From Pedobacter sp. UBA1654 (lineage in GTDB: Bacteria > Bacteroidota > Bacteroidia > Sphingobacteriales > Sphingobacteriaceae): 14,723 nucleotides of DNA. The notes under the pieces are model-generated. The model was not told the DNA's origin. It saw nothing but the letters and a program-made list of their open reading frames with translations, and did no database searches. Both the position numbers and the translations under genes were made by a program. Below, in pieces: positions 1 to 6,776 of the stretch; positions within the stretch are counted from its first letter, which is position 1, and the number at the start of each line of letters is the position of its first letter. The DNA lies in assembly GCA_002320935.1 (NCBI GenBank), contig DCLG01000024.1, positions 452 to 15,174 on the forward strand, given 5' to 3'.

Positions 1-399
1 TCCACCAACGAGAAGGGAGAAATAACGATTAGCGTCTTTTAATTCCGATCGCTGGGTGTTGGCAAAAAAGAATAGACGAATGACTGGTAGGAGCAGCAAT
101 ATTCCCAGAATCTTTTTATAAATATCATCCTCAATAACAAGCATACCTCCGATAAAAGATAGCGGGATAGATGCAATTGCCAGCGGCAAAAAGATTTGTG
201 CCCGGAAATGTTCTCCTCGATAGAATTGCAGGAATGCGGATCCCGAGACAAACAAGTTGAGTAACAAGGCTGTCGGCTTCATGACCTCAGGCGCGATCCC
301 ATAGATTGCCATGAGCGCCAGATACCCGCTAGCACCTCCATGGCCTACGGAAGCATACAGAAATGCCACTATAAAAAGAATAATATAATACAGCTCCAT
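1..399 (-). CDS. TauE/SafE-family membrane permease, partial (C-terminus beyond the left edge)
   Basis: The ATG at 399-397 opens a hydrophobic protein, of which 133 residues lie in the window with no stop. It begins MELYYIILFIVAF, followed by the glycine-rich LYASVGHGGASGYLA stretch typical of the first helix pair of TauE/SafE (sulfite exporter-like) permeases. Further hydrophobic segments follow at about residues 44-52, 68-82 and 102-111. The family moves small anions or organosulfur compounds across the inner membrane; the substrate cannot be read from sequence. The start codon directly follows the moeA stop (TAA then ATG with no spacer) and there is no separate Shine-Dalgarno, so translation is probably coupled to moeA. 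Its position as the next gene in a molybdenum-cofactor operon suggests a link to sulfur or oxyanion handling in Moco metabolism, which is inference. The family call is firm; the substrate is unknown. Confidence 0.85.
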   Translation of the reverse strand, partial: MELYYIILFIVAFLYASVGHGGASGYLALMAIYGIAPEVMKPTALLLNLFVSGSAFLQFYRGEHFRAQIFLPLAIASIPLSFIGGMLVIEDDIYKKILGILLLLPVIRLFFFANTQRSELKDANRYFSLLVGG

Positions 400-1584
400 T
401 TAAGTTGCGGGTAACAAATGAATTTGAACCATATCACCTGCTGCATAATCAGATCGGTTTTCTTCAAGTACAATCAGGCAATTGGCCTCAGCAAAAGAGT
501 GCAGTCTGAAAGACTCTTGTGCATGCAATGCCCAAACTTTTCCGGAAGGCTCATAGTGTCCCTTCAGGAAATTGGTCAAACCAGCAGGTTTGGAATAGTT
601 GTGGCTTAAAACCGCTTCTATATTCCGCAATTTCAGATTCCTGGAAGTCATGCAGCCAATAGCAGGCAATACATACTGATAAAAACAACTTAGAACAGAA
701 GAGGGATTTCCTGGTAATCCAAATACCACCTTCTGGTACTTTGTGCCGAAGAACAAAGGTTTCCCCGGCTTTTGTTTAATCTTATGAAAGGCTTGTTTGA
801 CACCACAATTCTTCGCTGCAGCAACCACAAAATCATAATCTCCAACACTTACGCCACCTGTTAGCAACACCAGGTCTGCCTCCTGAAGGGCCTGATTTAA
901 TACATTTTGTAGTACCTTTAAATCATCTTCGGCTCTCAACAAACTTACTGTAGTCACGCCAACTTGTTTCAATGCCGCCTTTAACATCACCGAATTGGCT
1001 TCATATACCTGTCCGAACTCAAGTGGATTACCAGGATCCTGAAGCTCGTTGCCAGTAAGAATTATGCAAACACCTGGATTAGGAATAACACTCACATCTG
1101 AAATGCCGATACCCGCGAGAAATCCTAGCGCAGCAGGTGTAAGTATTGTGCCCGCCTGCATAGCAAGTGCATTGCGTTTGATTTCTGCACCTTTTTGACG
1201 AACATTTTGAAACGGTTGCAGGGCTTCAGTACCAATCGAGATACGGTCGTCTTCTACGGTCACCTTTTCCTGCATCACTACTGTATCCGCACCTTCAGGC
1301 AAAGGTGCACCAGTAAATATGCGCGCCGCCTGGCCTTGAAGAAGTTCGATATGGCTCGATGATCCTGCAGGTATTTCGGCCACAAGTACGAATTCGGATC
1401 TACCCGCTTCGTATGAAATCGCATAACCATCCATCGAAGATTGTCTAAAATTTGGAATATCAGTGGACGCGAAGATATCCTTTGCTAAAGCTAAGCCTGC
1501 TGCTTTTGTTAAAGGAAGGTGCTTAGGCGCTAAGGGACTTAAACCCTCTCTGATGATATTTTTAGCTTCCGTTACCGTAATCAT
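400..1584 (-). CDS. moeA: MoeA, molybdopterin molybdenumtransferase
   Basis: A 394-residue protein, close to the usual length of about 400. MoeA inserts molybdate into adenylylated molybdopterin to give active Moco in the cytoplasm. Visible family motifs are SSMDGYA (about 49-55), TGAPLPEGADTVV (91-103), the MogA-like fold signature TGGVSVGDYDF (242-252), KPGKPLFFG (272-280) and GLPGNPSS (289-296), followed by the small C-terminal beta domain. The ATG at 1584 is supported by a strong GGAGG about 10 bases upstream, which lies inside the last codons of moaA; the two genes are separated by only 5 bases. Its stop abuts the start of the TauE/SafE gene. No mogA/moaB adenylyltransferase is visible here, so it is encoded elsewhere or beyond the left edge. 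Confidence 0.96.
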   Translation of the reverse strand: MITVTEAKNIIREGLSPLAPKHLPLTKAAGLALAKDIFASTDIPNFRQSSMDGYAISYEAGRSEFVLVAEIPAGSSSHIELLQGQAARIFTGAPLPEGADTVVMQEKVTVEDDRISIGTEALQPFQNVRQKGAEIKRNALAMQAGTILTPAALGFLAGIGISDVSVIPNPGVCIILTGNELQDPGNPLEFGQVYEANSVMLKAALKQVGVTTVSLLRAEDDLKVLQNVLNQALQEADLVLLTGGVSVGDYDFVVAAAKNCGVKQAFHKIKQKPGKPLFFGTKYQKVVFGLPGNPSSVLSCFYQYVLPAIGCMTSRNLKLRNIEAVLSHNYSKPAGLTNFLKGHYEPSGKVWALHAQESFRLHSFAEANCLIVLEENRSDYAAGDMVQIHLLPAT

Positions 1585-1589
1585 GTATG

Positions 1590-2570
1590 TTATCCTCCAA
1601 TGGTGATCATACTTCTGTTCTCAATGTTTAAGGCTTCTATGTGCTGAATTGCCGTTGTAAACTGCCCGCCGAGTTCCTTTTCCTTAGATCTGATGTTCTG
1701 ATGGATCAGGGGCAATACAGACTCACCTGATCTAAGCGGCTTTAACAAGTCTGTTTCCCCATTTGAGAACAGACAGTTCTTGAGCTTGCCATCAGCTGTT
1801 AACCGCATTCGGTTACAACCACTGCAAAAAGGCGCAGTCATAGTACTGATTATTGCGAAGTCACCACGATGTCCGGGAATTGCATATTTTCTGGCGGTAT
1901 CGTTAATGCCTCCCGGCATTGCCAAATATTCAAACTGTTGTCCTGCAATTTCGAGGATCTCGGCGGATGATACAACTTTGTTACTGGTCCACCGATTACC
2001 GCTAAAAGGCATAAATTCTATAAAGCGAATGTGAACTGGCACCTCCCGGGTCCATGCTATAAAGTCATTGATTTCGATATCATTAAGATCCTTCATCACG
2101 ACCACATTGATTTTCAACTCAAACCCACGCGAGAGCAGCAGATTGATATTTTCCATCACCTGTGTAAAAACATTTCTTCGGGTTACAAGCATAAACTTGT
2201 CTGCATCCAAAGTGTCGAGGCTAACGTTTATCGACTTTATTCCAGCGTTTTCCATTACATCGATAAAGTCATGAATTCTGGTACCATTTGTTGTGATACT
2301 CAATTCTACTGGCAGCTCTGACAAGCCCAAGATAATCTTTGATGCGTCTTTACGGACAAAGGGCTCGCCACCGGTCAGTCGAATTTTCTTTACACCTTCA
2401 TCAACAAAGATTTTGGCGAGCGCAACGATTTCATCCGGTTGCATGAGCCTGGATGGTGGTGTAAAATCATAGTCCTCATCAGGCATACAATAGAAGCACC
2501 TGAGATTACAGTTATCGGTCAGTGAGATACGAAGGTAATCATGAACCCGGTTGTAGTTATCAATAATCAT
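1590..2570 (-). CDS. moaA: MoaA, GTP 3',8-cyclase (radical SAM)
   Basis: A 326-residue radical SAM enzyme for the first step of molybdenum-cofactor synthesis: with MoaC it turns GTP into cyclic pyranopterin monophosphate. The N-terminal radical SAM cluster ligands are C21, C25 and C28 in DNCNLRCFYCMP, and TGGEP sits at 66-70. The second 4Fe-4S cluster that holds GTP is ligated by C249, C252 and C266 (FCSGCNRMRL...NCLFS). The chain ends in the Gly-Gly tail characteristic of MoaA. I chose the ATG at 2570 because AAAGGAG lies just upstream and the protein then begins in line with the family; a longer reading to a TTG at 2651 would add 27 non-family residues and overlap the upstream gene. No moaC is in the window. 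Confidence 0.96.
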   Translation of the reverse strand: MIIDNYNRVHDYLRISLTDNCNLRCFYCMPDEDYDFTPPSRLMQPDEIVALAKIFVDEGVKKIRLTGGEPFVRKDASKIILGLSELPVELSITTNGTRIHDFIDVMENAGIKSINVSLDTLDADKFMLVTRRNVFTQVMENINLLLSRGFELKINVVVMKDLNDIEINDFIAWTREVPVHIRFIEFMPFSGNRWTSNKVVSSAEILEIAGQQFEYLAMPGGINDTARKYAIPGHRGDFAIISTMTAPFCSGCNRMRLTADGKLKNCLFSNGETDLLKPLRSGESVLPLIHQNIRSKEKELGGQFTTAIQHIEALNIENRSMITIGG

Positions 2571-2604
2571 ATATAAAAACTCCTTTGCCCTGCTGTACTG
2601 CAGT

Positions 2605-3201
2605 TTATTGATTCTTGGAGATAAAAGTAACGTAATCTTCCGCAGTATCAATATCTATTAGACCCATAGGGAAGGGTAAATAGCTGGTATTTGTTTGATA
2701 TTTGGCTATAATTTTCTTTGCACCAGCATGTCCTCGAAGATTTGACAATTCATCAAAGTGTGCCGGACCAAAGAGTACAGGTGTCCCGGCAGTATTCCCA
2801 TACGTACAGGCGACTATTTCAGATGAACCGCTTTCATACAGAGCGATCATGTCTTCTAACAGCTTAGTACTAATATAAGGCTGATCACAAACCATGAGAA
2901 TGCATCCATTAATATGAGGCTCCAGCTTTAATACCTCCCGCACTCCTGCTTTGATCGATTCAGACATTCCAAGCTCCCAGTCAGGATTGAAATACATTCG
3001 TACATCAGAAAGGGAGAGCGTACTGCGAATTGCTAAATCTGCAGCTCCAGTAACAACCAGCGTACAGGCATTTGTTAAGGCTTTGGCCTGGTTAACTATG
3101 TATTCGATCAGCGTTGTTCCATTTACTTCCAACAACTGCTTCGGTTTCCCCAGCCGTGAAGAACTACCCCCGGCGAGTATGATAATTGCATACCTTGCCA
3201 T
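2605..3201 (-). CDS. MocA-like molybdenum cofactor cytidylyltransferase (NTP transferase family)
   Basis: A 198-residue nucleotidyltransferase with a Rossmann-like fold. The N-terminal loop LAGGSSSRLGKPKQLL (9-24) is the nucleotide-binding signature shared by MobA and MocA. NPDWELGMSESIKAG (72-86), the metal-binding VCDQP (104-108), GTPVLF (139-144), RGHAGAKKII (156-165) and DIDTAED (183-189) match the MocA branch, which adds CMP to Moco for xanthine-dehydrogenase-type enzymes, better than the GMP-adding MobA. The neighbouring xdhC supports that choice. The ATG at 3201 overlaps the xdhC stop as TGATG, so it is probably translationally coupled; a TTG one codon earlier is less likely. The next gene, moaA, starts 34 bases downstream. 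Nucleotide specificity (CTP versus GTP) is inferred from motif and context. Confidence 0.88.
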   Translation of the reverse strand: MARYAIIILAGGSSSRLGKPKQLLEVNGTTLIEYIVNQAKALTNACTLVVTGAADLAIRSTLSLSDVRMYFNPDWELGMSESIKAGVREVLKLEPHINGCILMVCDQPYISTKLLEDMIALYESGSSEIVACTYGNTAGTPVLFGPAHFDELSNLRGHAGAKKIIAKYQTNTSYLPFPMGLIDIDTAEDYVTFISKNQ

Positions 3202-4325
3202 CAACTATGTATTGGTTGTTCTTTTTCCCGCAAGGAGCCAGCACCTTTCTTTGCTAGTACAGCTTTAATCTCGGAAGCGATTGACAATGCAATTTCTTCC
3301 GCCGTCTCTGCACCAAGATCTAGTCCGACAGGGCTATAAATATGTTGCAATTCAGACTTCATGATTGGCTTTCCTGCAGCAGACAGCTCATCAAGCATGC
3401 GGTGCATTTTCTTCTTTGGCCCGAGCACCCCAACGTACGGACAATCCGTTTTAACAAGCTGAGTTAAAACTTCAATATCATAATTGTAATTATGTGTCAT
3501 CAGAATTGCTGCCGTACGCTCATCAAAGCGGATGCTCGTCAGTGCATCTTCTGCTTTTTTAAGAATCAGAGATGCGGCGATTGGGAACCTTGATGCGGTG
3601 ACGTGTGTACCACGCCCATCGACGACATGAACTTCCCAGCCTAAAATGTCAGCTATTTTCGCAAGCGGAATTGCGTCGTTGCCAGCGCCAAAAATATACA
3701 ATGCGACCGCCGGTTCAACTACTTCAATAAACGCCCTGAATGTGATACCATCTGCATCAATGTTTTTAAACACAGATTGTCTATTTTGCCAAACCTGGTT
3801 CAGCTCAGCATCTAAACTATTGTAAACATGAGCATCAAACCAGTTGGCCTTAGAATACGAATTGTGATGCCCTCCATACAACAATTGTGTGCCCGGCTGA
3901 ACAGCTTGCTGTTCCATTGAAAACAAAGTACATAAAACCATGTGCTGCCGCTGATGTTGAAGCAAGTTCAGAAGTGCAATCGGGTTCGTTAAATTATGCG
4001 GGTCTATTGGCTCAAAAAGGATGTAAACAATACCGTTGCAGCCGAGCTGTACACCAAACCGGGCGTCATCCTCGTCCGTCGTATCATAGGTGACTAATTT
4101 ATTTCGTTGCTCATTTATAGCAAGCAAGGCCTTTCGTAAGGCATCACCTTCCAGACAGCCGCCACTAATAGCTCCTGTAAGTACCCCATCCTCCGTAACA
4201 AGCATCCTGGCGCCTGGTCGTCGATATGAAGAACCCTCTACCTGAACTACCGTTGCCAGGGCTGTCTTTTTACCCGCAGCAATGGCTTGTTGATGCGCCA
4301 AAATAATCTCTTTAATTTCCTTCAT
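3201..4325 (-). CDS. xdhC: XdhC/CoxI-family Moco-handling protein
   Basis: A 374-residue XdhC-family protein. Members bind Moco, protect it during sulfuration and pass it to xanthine dehydrogenase or related hydroxylases. The N-terminal domain shows GSSYRRPGARM (31-41), GAISGGCLEGD (51-61) and FGVQLGCNG (90-98). The C-terminal NAD-like Rossmann domain begins at LYIFGAGNDA (209-218), followed by VDGRG (235-239), MTHNYNYD (276-283), YVGVLGPKKK (297-306) and the SPVGLDLGAETAEEI stretch near 331-345. The start ATG at 4325 has only a weak GGTGAT-like site upstream. It is the first gene of the Moco operon and overlaps the mocA-like gene by one base. The molybdenum, FAD and iron-sulfur subunits it should serve are absent from the window. 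Confidence 0.93.
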   Translation of the reverse strand: MKEIKEIILAHQQAIAAGKKTALATVVQVEGSSYRRPGARMLVTEDGVLTGAISGGCLEGDALRKALLAINEQRNKLVTYDTTDEDDARFGVQLGCNGIVYILFEPIDPHNLTNPIALLNLLQHQRQHMVLCTLFSMEQQAVQPGTQLLYGGHHNSYSKANWFDAHVYNSLDAELNQVWQNRQSVFKNIDADGITFRAFIEVVEPAVALYIFGAGNDAIPLAKIADILGWEVHVVDGRGTHVTASRFPIAASLILKKAEDALTSIRFDERTAAILMTHNYNYDIEVLTQLVKTDCPYVGVLGPKKKMHRMLDELSAAGKPIMKSELQHIYSPVGLDLGAETAEEIALSIASEIKAVLAKKGAGSLREKEQPIHS

Positions 4326-4368
4326 ATCACCCGAATAATCTTAGTTTGACTTTCGCCTGCCCTATTTA

Positions 4369-4398
4369 CAATTATACTAAAGATTGGTTTTAAGTAAA
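4369..4398 (-). promoter_or_regulatory. Candidate promoter of the xdhC-moaA-moeA operon
   Basis: Read on the minus strand, TTTACT (4398-4393) is followed after 16 bases by TATAAT (4376-4371), which continues as TATAATTG and so also resembles the Bacteroidota -7 box TAnnTTTG with one mismatch. It lies about 45 bases before the xdhC start and is the only good promoter-like match just upstream of the operon. The -33 TTTG expected in this phylum is not clear, so the call rests mainly on the -10/-7 element and position. Confidence 0.35.
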
Positions 4399-4489
4399 AA
4401 GAAATGCCACGATGATATATTGTGCATGAAGGAAGGCGCTTGTCCTCGCGAAGAGACAAGAATATTGACAAAAAGGCGAAATGGCTACA

Positions 4490-4565
4490 AAAAAAGAAAG
4501 GGCTGCTCCATCCAGACGCATCCCTTTTCTAACCAAATATAAACCTGTATGAACGGGTTTTCCTT
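4490..4565. repeat. Hairpin repeat, copy 1 (76 bp), bidirectional terminator-like
   Basis: Matches copy 2 at 5019-5095 with two substitutions and one single-base deletion. It contains two stem-loops. Hairpin A pairs AGAAAGGG and TGC (4495-4506) with GCA and CCCTTTTCT (4518-4530); on the minus strand it is followed by CTTTCTTTTTTT, the form of an intrinsic terminator. Hairpin B pairs AAACCTGT (4541-4548) with ACGGGTTT (4553-4560) around the loop ATGA, and on the plus strand runs into TTTTCC. It lies about 90 bases upstream of the candidate xdhC promoter. It may be a terminator or a dispersed REP-like element. Confidence 0.8.
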
Positions 4566-4576
4566 TATTTCTTCCG

Positions 4577-4593
4577 GTAAATCCAGGATTTAC
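4577..4593. repeat. Perfect 8-bp inverted repeat (palindrome with 1-bp centre)
   Basis: GTAAATCC (4577-4584) and GGATTTAC (4586-4593) are exact inverse complements around a single A. It lies just right of repeat copy 1 and is absent next to copy 2. The spacing is too short for a good hairpin at full pairing, so a protein-binding site is as likely as an RNA structure. Function unknown. Confidence 0.5.
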
Positions 4594-4668
4594 TTTCCGA
4601 ATGTATAATCTTTTTACGGCAGCTACGAATCCCTGCTTTTGATGTCTCAAATATAAATCAAATTATTC

Positions 4669-4689
4669 TTAGTGTAATACTTACACTAA
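4669..4689. promoter_or_regulatory. Operator-like palindrome, 9-bp arms
   Basis: TTAGTGTAA (4669-4677) and TTACACTAA (4681-4689) are perfect inverted arms separated by TAC, giving a 21-bp site of the size that dimeric helix-turn-helix regulators bind. It lies about 345 bases before xdhC, and a possible extra half site TTACACT is at 4753-4759. I do not recognise the regulator. A 3-base loop means a hairpin is also possible, but there is no T run after it. Confidence 0.5.
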
Positions 4690-4860
4690 CATTTAATAGT
4701 ATTTTAACAATTCTATGAGAAATTCAAGTTTTAAATATTCCGCCTCATCTTATTACACTTGGCAAAGCCTGTTCCAGAATTCAGGTGATTAGTTACCATT
4801 TTTGCCCGGTAAAAACCTTAAATGATACAAGATGTAGACCATGCATTAGTTAAGAGATAA

Positions 4861-4878
4861 ATACTTAACTTTAAGTAT
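4861..4878. promoter_or_regulatory. Perfect AT-rich palindrome, 8-bp arms
   Basis: ATACTTAA (4861-4868) and TTAAGTAT (4871-4878) are exact inverse complements around CT. In an AT-rich background the arms are less striking than those at 4669-4689, but the two sites lie within 200 bases of each other in a region with no gene. It could be an operator; function unknown. Confidence 0.35.
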
Positions 4879-5018
4879 ACTCCGCATTAAAACCTTAACA
4901 CTAACCAGCGATTAACGCAGTTCTGAATCGTATTAATACCCAATTTGTTATCAATTAGGGAATTAGAGAGATTTTAGGGAGCCGAAATTATGCAGGTTCA
5001 GAAATTAGGATTAGCTTT

Positions 5019-5095
5019 AAAAAAGAAAGGGTTGCTCCATCCAGACGCAATCCCTTTTCTAACCAAATATAAACCTGTATGAACGGGTTTTTCTT
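5019..5095. repeat. Hairpin repeat, copy 2 (77 bp), bidirectional terminator-like
   Basis: Same orientation and nearly the same sequence as 4490-4565. Hairpin A pairs AGAAAGGGTTGC (5024-5035) with GCAATCCCTTTTCT (5047-5060), with two bulged bases; on the minus strand the stem is followed by CTTTCTTTTTT. Hairpin B is identical to that of copy 1 (AAACCTGT 5071-5078, ACGGGTTT 5083-5090, loop ATGA) and on the plus strand is followed by TTCTT. The differences from copy 1 cluster at one position of stem A: T5032-A5050 is paired here, where copy 1 has an unpaired C and lacks the A. It lies about 270 bases beyond the DUF421 stop and could end that operon's transcript. Confidence 0.8.
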
Positions 5096-5099
5096 AAAG

Positions 5100-5128
5100 A
5101 CACCTGGCATGCTAAAGCATTGAGGTGT
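5100..5128. repeat. Imperfect hairpin next to repeat copy 2
   Basis: ACACCT (5100-5105) pairs with AGGTGT (5123-5128), and inside it ATGC (5109-5112) pairs with GCAT (5117-5120), with a small internal loop. It begins five bases after repeat copy 2 and has no partner beside copy 1. On the minus strand it precedes the repeat, so it may belong to the 3' end structure of the DUF421 transcript. Confidence 0.4.
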
Positions 5129-5362
5129 TATATATCTTTACCTTCCGAATCCATTTCAGGATTTTGGATTGAGTTTTCAATATGTTAACCGATTTATTGA
5201 AACTTTTTTGAGATAGTATATCCGATACACTCCCCTAAATCAGGTGAAAATTCTTTCAAAGTCAGCCCGATTTGAACTTCTTCTGCAGTAATTCTGTTTT
5301 TAAAACGCTTAAACTGGTTTCAAATTGTGCACAATGTTATTTTTCCAATATTTATTAGAAGA

Positions 5363-6070
5363 TTAAAGAACAGCTTCTTCCCAATCAGTTGTTCCACAAC
5401 GATTGCAAGTATTTCGTGAATGATCATCTACACCTTGCCTGCCGTTTTCTACGGATCTATTCCCGCAGTTGCTACAAACGTAAATCCCAGTGCAGCGCTC
5501 ATGATCCTCCCAGTAATTATCATCTCCGCTTGGAATAACAGAAAGGCCGGGTTGAGGTTCATCATACTTCACCAGGGAGAAGGCACCACTTGATTCCATG
5601 TATAATCGCTTAACTTGTCCAAGATGATCAATGCCCTGAGACCTGATCTGTTGCAAAACCAGGCTTTTTGACATAGACACATATTTCAGGCAATCATAGC
5701 TTATGACCGAATCCTCTACAAGCACATTAAGGTCGCCATGAAAAACTGTTTCAGCTTTCTGATTTTTCATGGTGAACCTTGTTATACATCTTTCCGCAAG
5801 CACAACAACAAATGCGATCACTGCAGCAGGTAAGATTCCGCGGTCTGGTGCCTGCATGGGCACCCCTATTGCTGCAGCTAAAGCGACCATTGCAGTTAGT
5901 TCGGTAACATTCAATTGCAGAGCCATGCGTTTACCCATTAACCGGATTGCTAATATTAGCAGAAAGTAAATGAGAATGGTTCGAATAACAACTTCTATGA
6001 AAAATGCCCCTGGTACATCCCCAATTAGTATACGGTGTATATCTGTTAATTTGAATTCCTCTGCTTTCAT
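5363..6070 (-). CDS. DUF421 (YetF-like) membrane protein with C-terminal zinc ribbon, copy A
   Basis: A 235-residue protein. Hydrophobic segments at about 22-45, 57-71 and 79-95 form the three-helix N-terminal domain of DUF421 proteins, with LMGKRM (44-49) and PMQAPDRGIL (71-80) as shared landmarks. A soluble DUF421 domain follows, containing VKRLYMESSGAFSLV (153-167). The tail carries C199-x2-C202 and C222-x2-C225, a rubredoxin/zinc-ribbon-like metal site that plain DUF421 proteins lack. The reaction or partner of this family is not established to my knowledge. It lies 13 bases after its paralogue, as the last gene of a three-gene unit led by an SDR oxidoreductase. The start at 6070 has no good Shine-Dalgarno. 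Confidence 0.85.
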   Translation of the reverse strand: MKAEEFKLTDIHRILIGDVPGAFFIEVVIRTILIYFLLILAIRLMGKRMALQLNVTELTAMVALAAAIGVPMQAPDRGILPAAVIAFVVVLAERCITRFTMKNQKAETVFHGDLNVLVEDSVISYDCLKYVSMSKSLVLQQIRSQGIDHLGQVKRLYMESSGAFSLVKYDEPQPGLSVIPSGDDNYWEDHERCTGIYVCSNCGNRSVENGRQGVDDHSRNTCNRCGTTDWEEAVL

Positions 6071-6083
6071 CGTTCAGCTTTCA

Positions 6084-6770
6084 CTAAGCTATTCCTTTTA
6101 TAAACTCATGTTCATGGCAGCCCTCACAGGATTCCACGTCCTGTACTTCGCTTATCAAGCCGCAATTTATGCACACCAATAACTGCTTGTAATCGGGTTC
6201 CAGGCCCTCTAAAATGTCACGATCGCCGGGAGGGTACAACGGAAGTCCCTGGTGTGCATCATCTGCGAGAATAATGCTGAAAGCGCCGGATGGTTCAAGA
6301 TACACGCGTCTTACCTTTCCTAAATGAAAGATTTTCTTACTCCTAAGCTCAGAGAAGAGCTGCTGCCTGGACACTCTGGCCTTGTCCATTTCAGAAAGTT
6401 GAAGCACGCCATTTTCTACGATTACTGTAGGCGTTCCTTGTAAAATGTCTTCCGCCCTAGGATTAAGGTGGCCCAAGTGTGTTATTCCACGGTGCAATAA
6501 TAAAGCAGTAATCAAGATCAATAATCCCTGCAGAATCCCACGATCTGGCATTTGCATCGGCACGGAGACGATTGCCCCGAGTGTGATCATTACTGTCATC
6601 TCAATGATTGTGAGTTGACCGTTCATCCTTTTTCCAAGCCATTTAACAGCTAAGAGCAAGGCCACATAAATGATGAGTGTTCGAATAAAAACCTCCAATA
6701 GGAATTCTGGCGAGGCATTCCCAAACAGAATCCTCTGCCAGTCTTCCAGTTTAATATCGTCTGCTTCCAT
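6084..6770 (-). CDS. DUF421 (YetF-like) membrane protein with C-terminal zinc ribbon, copy B
   Basis: A 228-residue paralogue of the protein encoded just downstream. Both share the order of a short amphipathic N-terminus (KLEDWQRILFGN here, KLTDIHRILIGD there), three membrane segments (about 22-45, 55-71, 79-93), LGKRM (45-49), PMQMPDRGIL (71-80) and a soluble domain with VRRVYLEPSGAFSII. The C-terminal cysteines are C200-x2-C203 and C215-x2-C218, followed by HEH. The spacing between the cysteine pairs is shorter than in copy A (11 versus 19 residues), so the ribbons have diverged. It begins 6 bases after the SDR stop, which points to co-transcription. Cysteine pairs suggest zinc or iron binding; the biological role is unknown. 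Confidence 0.85.
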   Translation of the reverse strand: MEADDIKLEDWQRILFGNASPEFLLEVFIRTLIIYVALLLAVKWLGKRMNGQLTIIEMTVMITLGAIVSVPMQMPDRGILQGLLILITALLLHRGITHLGHLNPRAEDILQGTPTVIVENGVLQLSEMDKARVSRQQLFSELRSKKIFHLGKVRRVYLEPSGAFSIILADDAHQGLPLYPPGDRDILEGLEPDYKQLLVCINCGLISEVQDVESCEGCHEHEFIKGIA

Positions 6771-6776
6771 GCCGTA

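Larger units (their letters stand above)
4326..5362. other. Gene-poor AT-rich intergenic region with repeats and palindromes
   Basis: About 1 kb without a convincing gene, between the end of the DUF421 operon and the start of the Moco operon, both on the minus strand. It holds a near-perfect direct repeat (4490-4565 and 5019-5095), perfect palindromes at 4577-4593, 4669-4689 and 4861-4878, a hairpin at 5100-5128 and the probable xdhC promoter. Open frames are short, lack family resemblance, and those that cross the repeats read the two copies in different frames. The stretch 4690-4860 and 5130-5320 is AT-rich and I see nothing definite there. A small RNA or a decayed gene cannot be excluded. 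Confidence 0.7.

Noticed and set aside
39..251. 70-codon minus-strand frame within the TauE/SafE gene
   Set aside because: It overlaps the well-supported permease frame and shows no family features.
2571..2651. Longer N-terminus for MoaA starting at a TTG
   Set aside because: The extra 27 residues do not resemble MoaA, overlap the upstream gene and ignore the AAAGGAG site before the ATG at 2570.
4610..4645. tRNA T-arm-like GATTCG on the minus strand
   Set aside because: No acceptor, anticodon or D arm can be built around it, so it is not a tRNA or a recognisable attachment site.
4390..4650. 86-codon minus-strand open frame crossing repeat copy 1
   Set aside because: It is built largely from the hairpin repeat; the single-base difference in copy 2 puts the matching part in another frame, so the repeat is not conserved as protein. 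No family match and an implausible composition.
5324..5335. 12-bp perfect palindrome ATTGTGCACAAT near the DUF421 stop
   Set aside because: Short and centred on a common GTGCAC core; likely by chance, with no T run or linked site.
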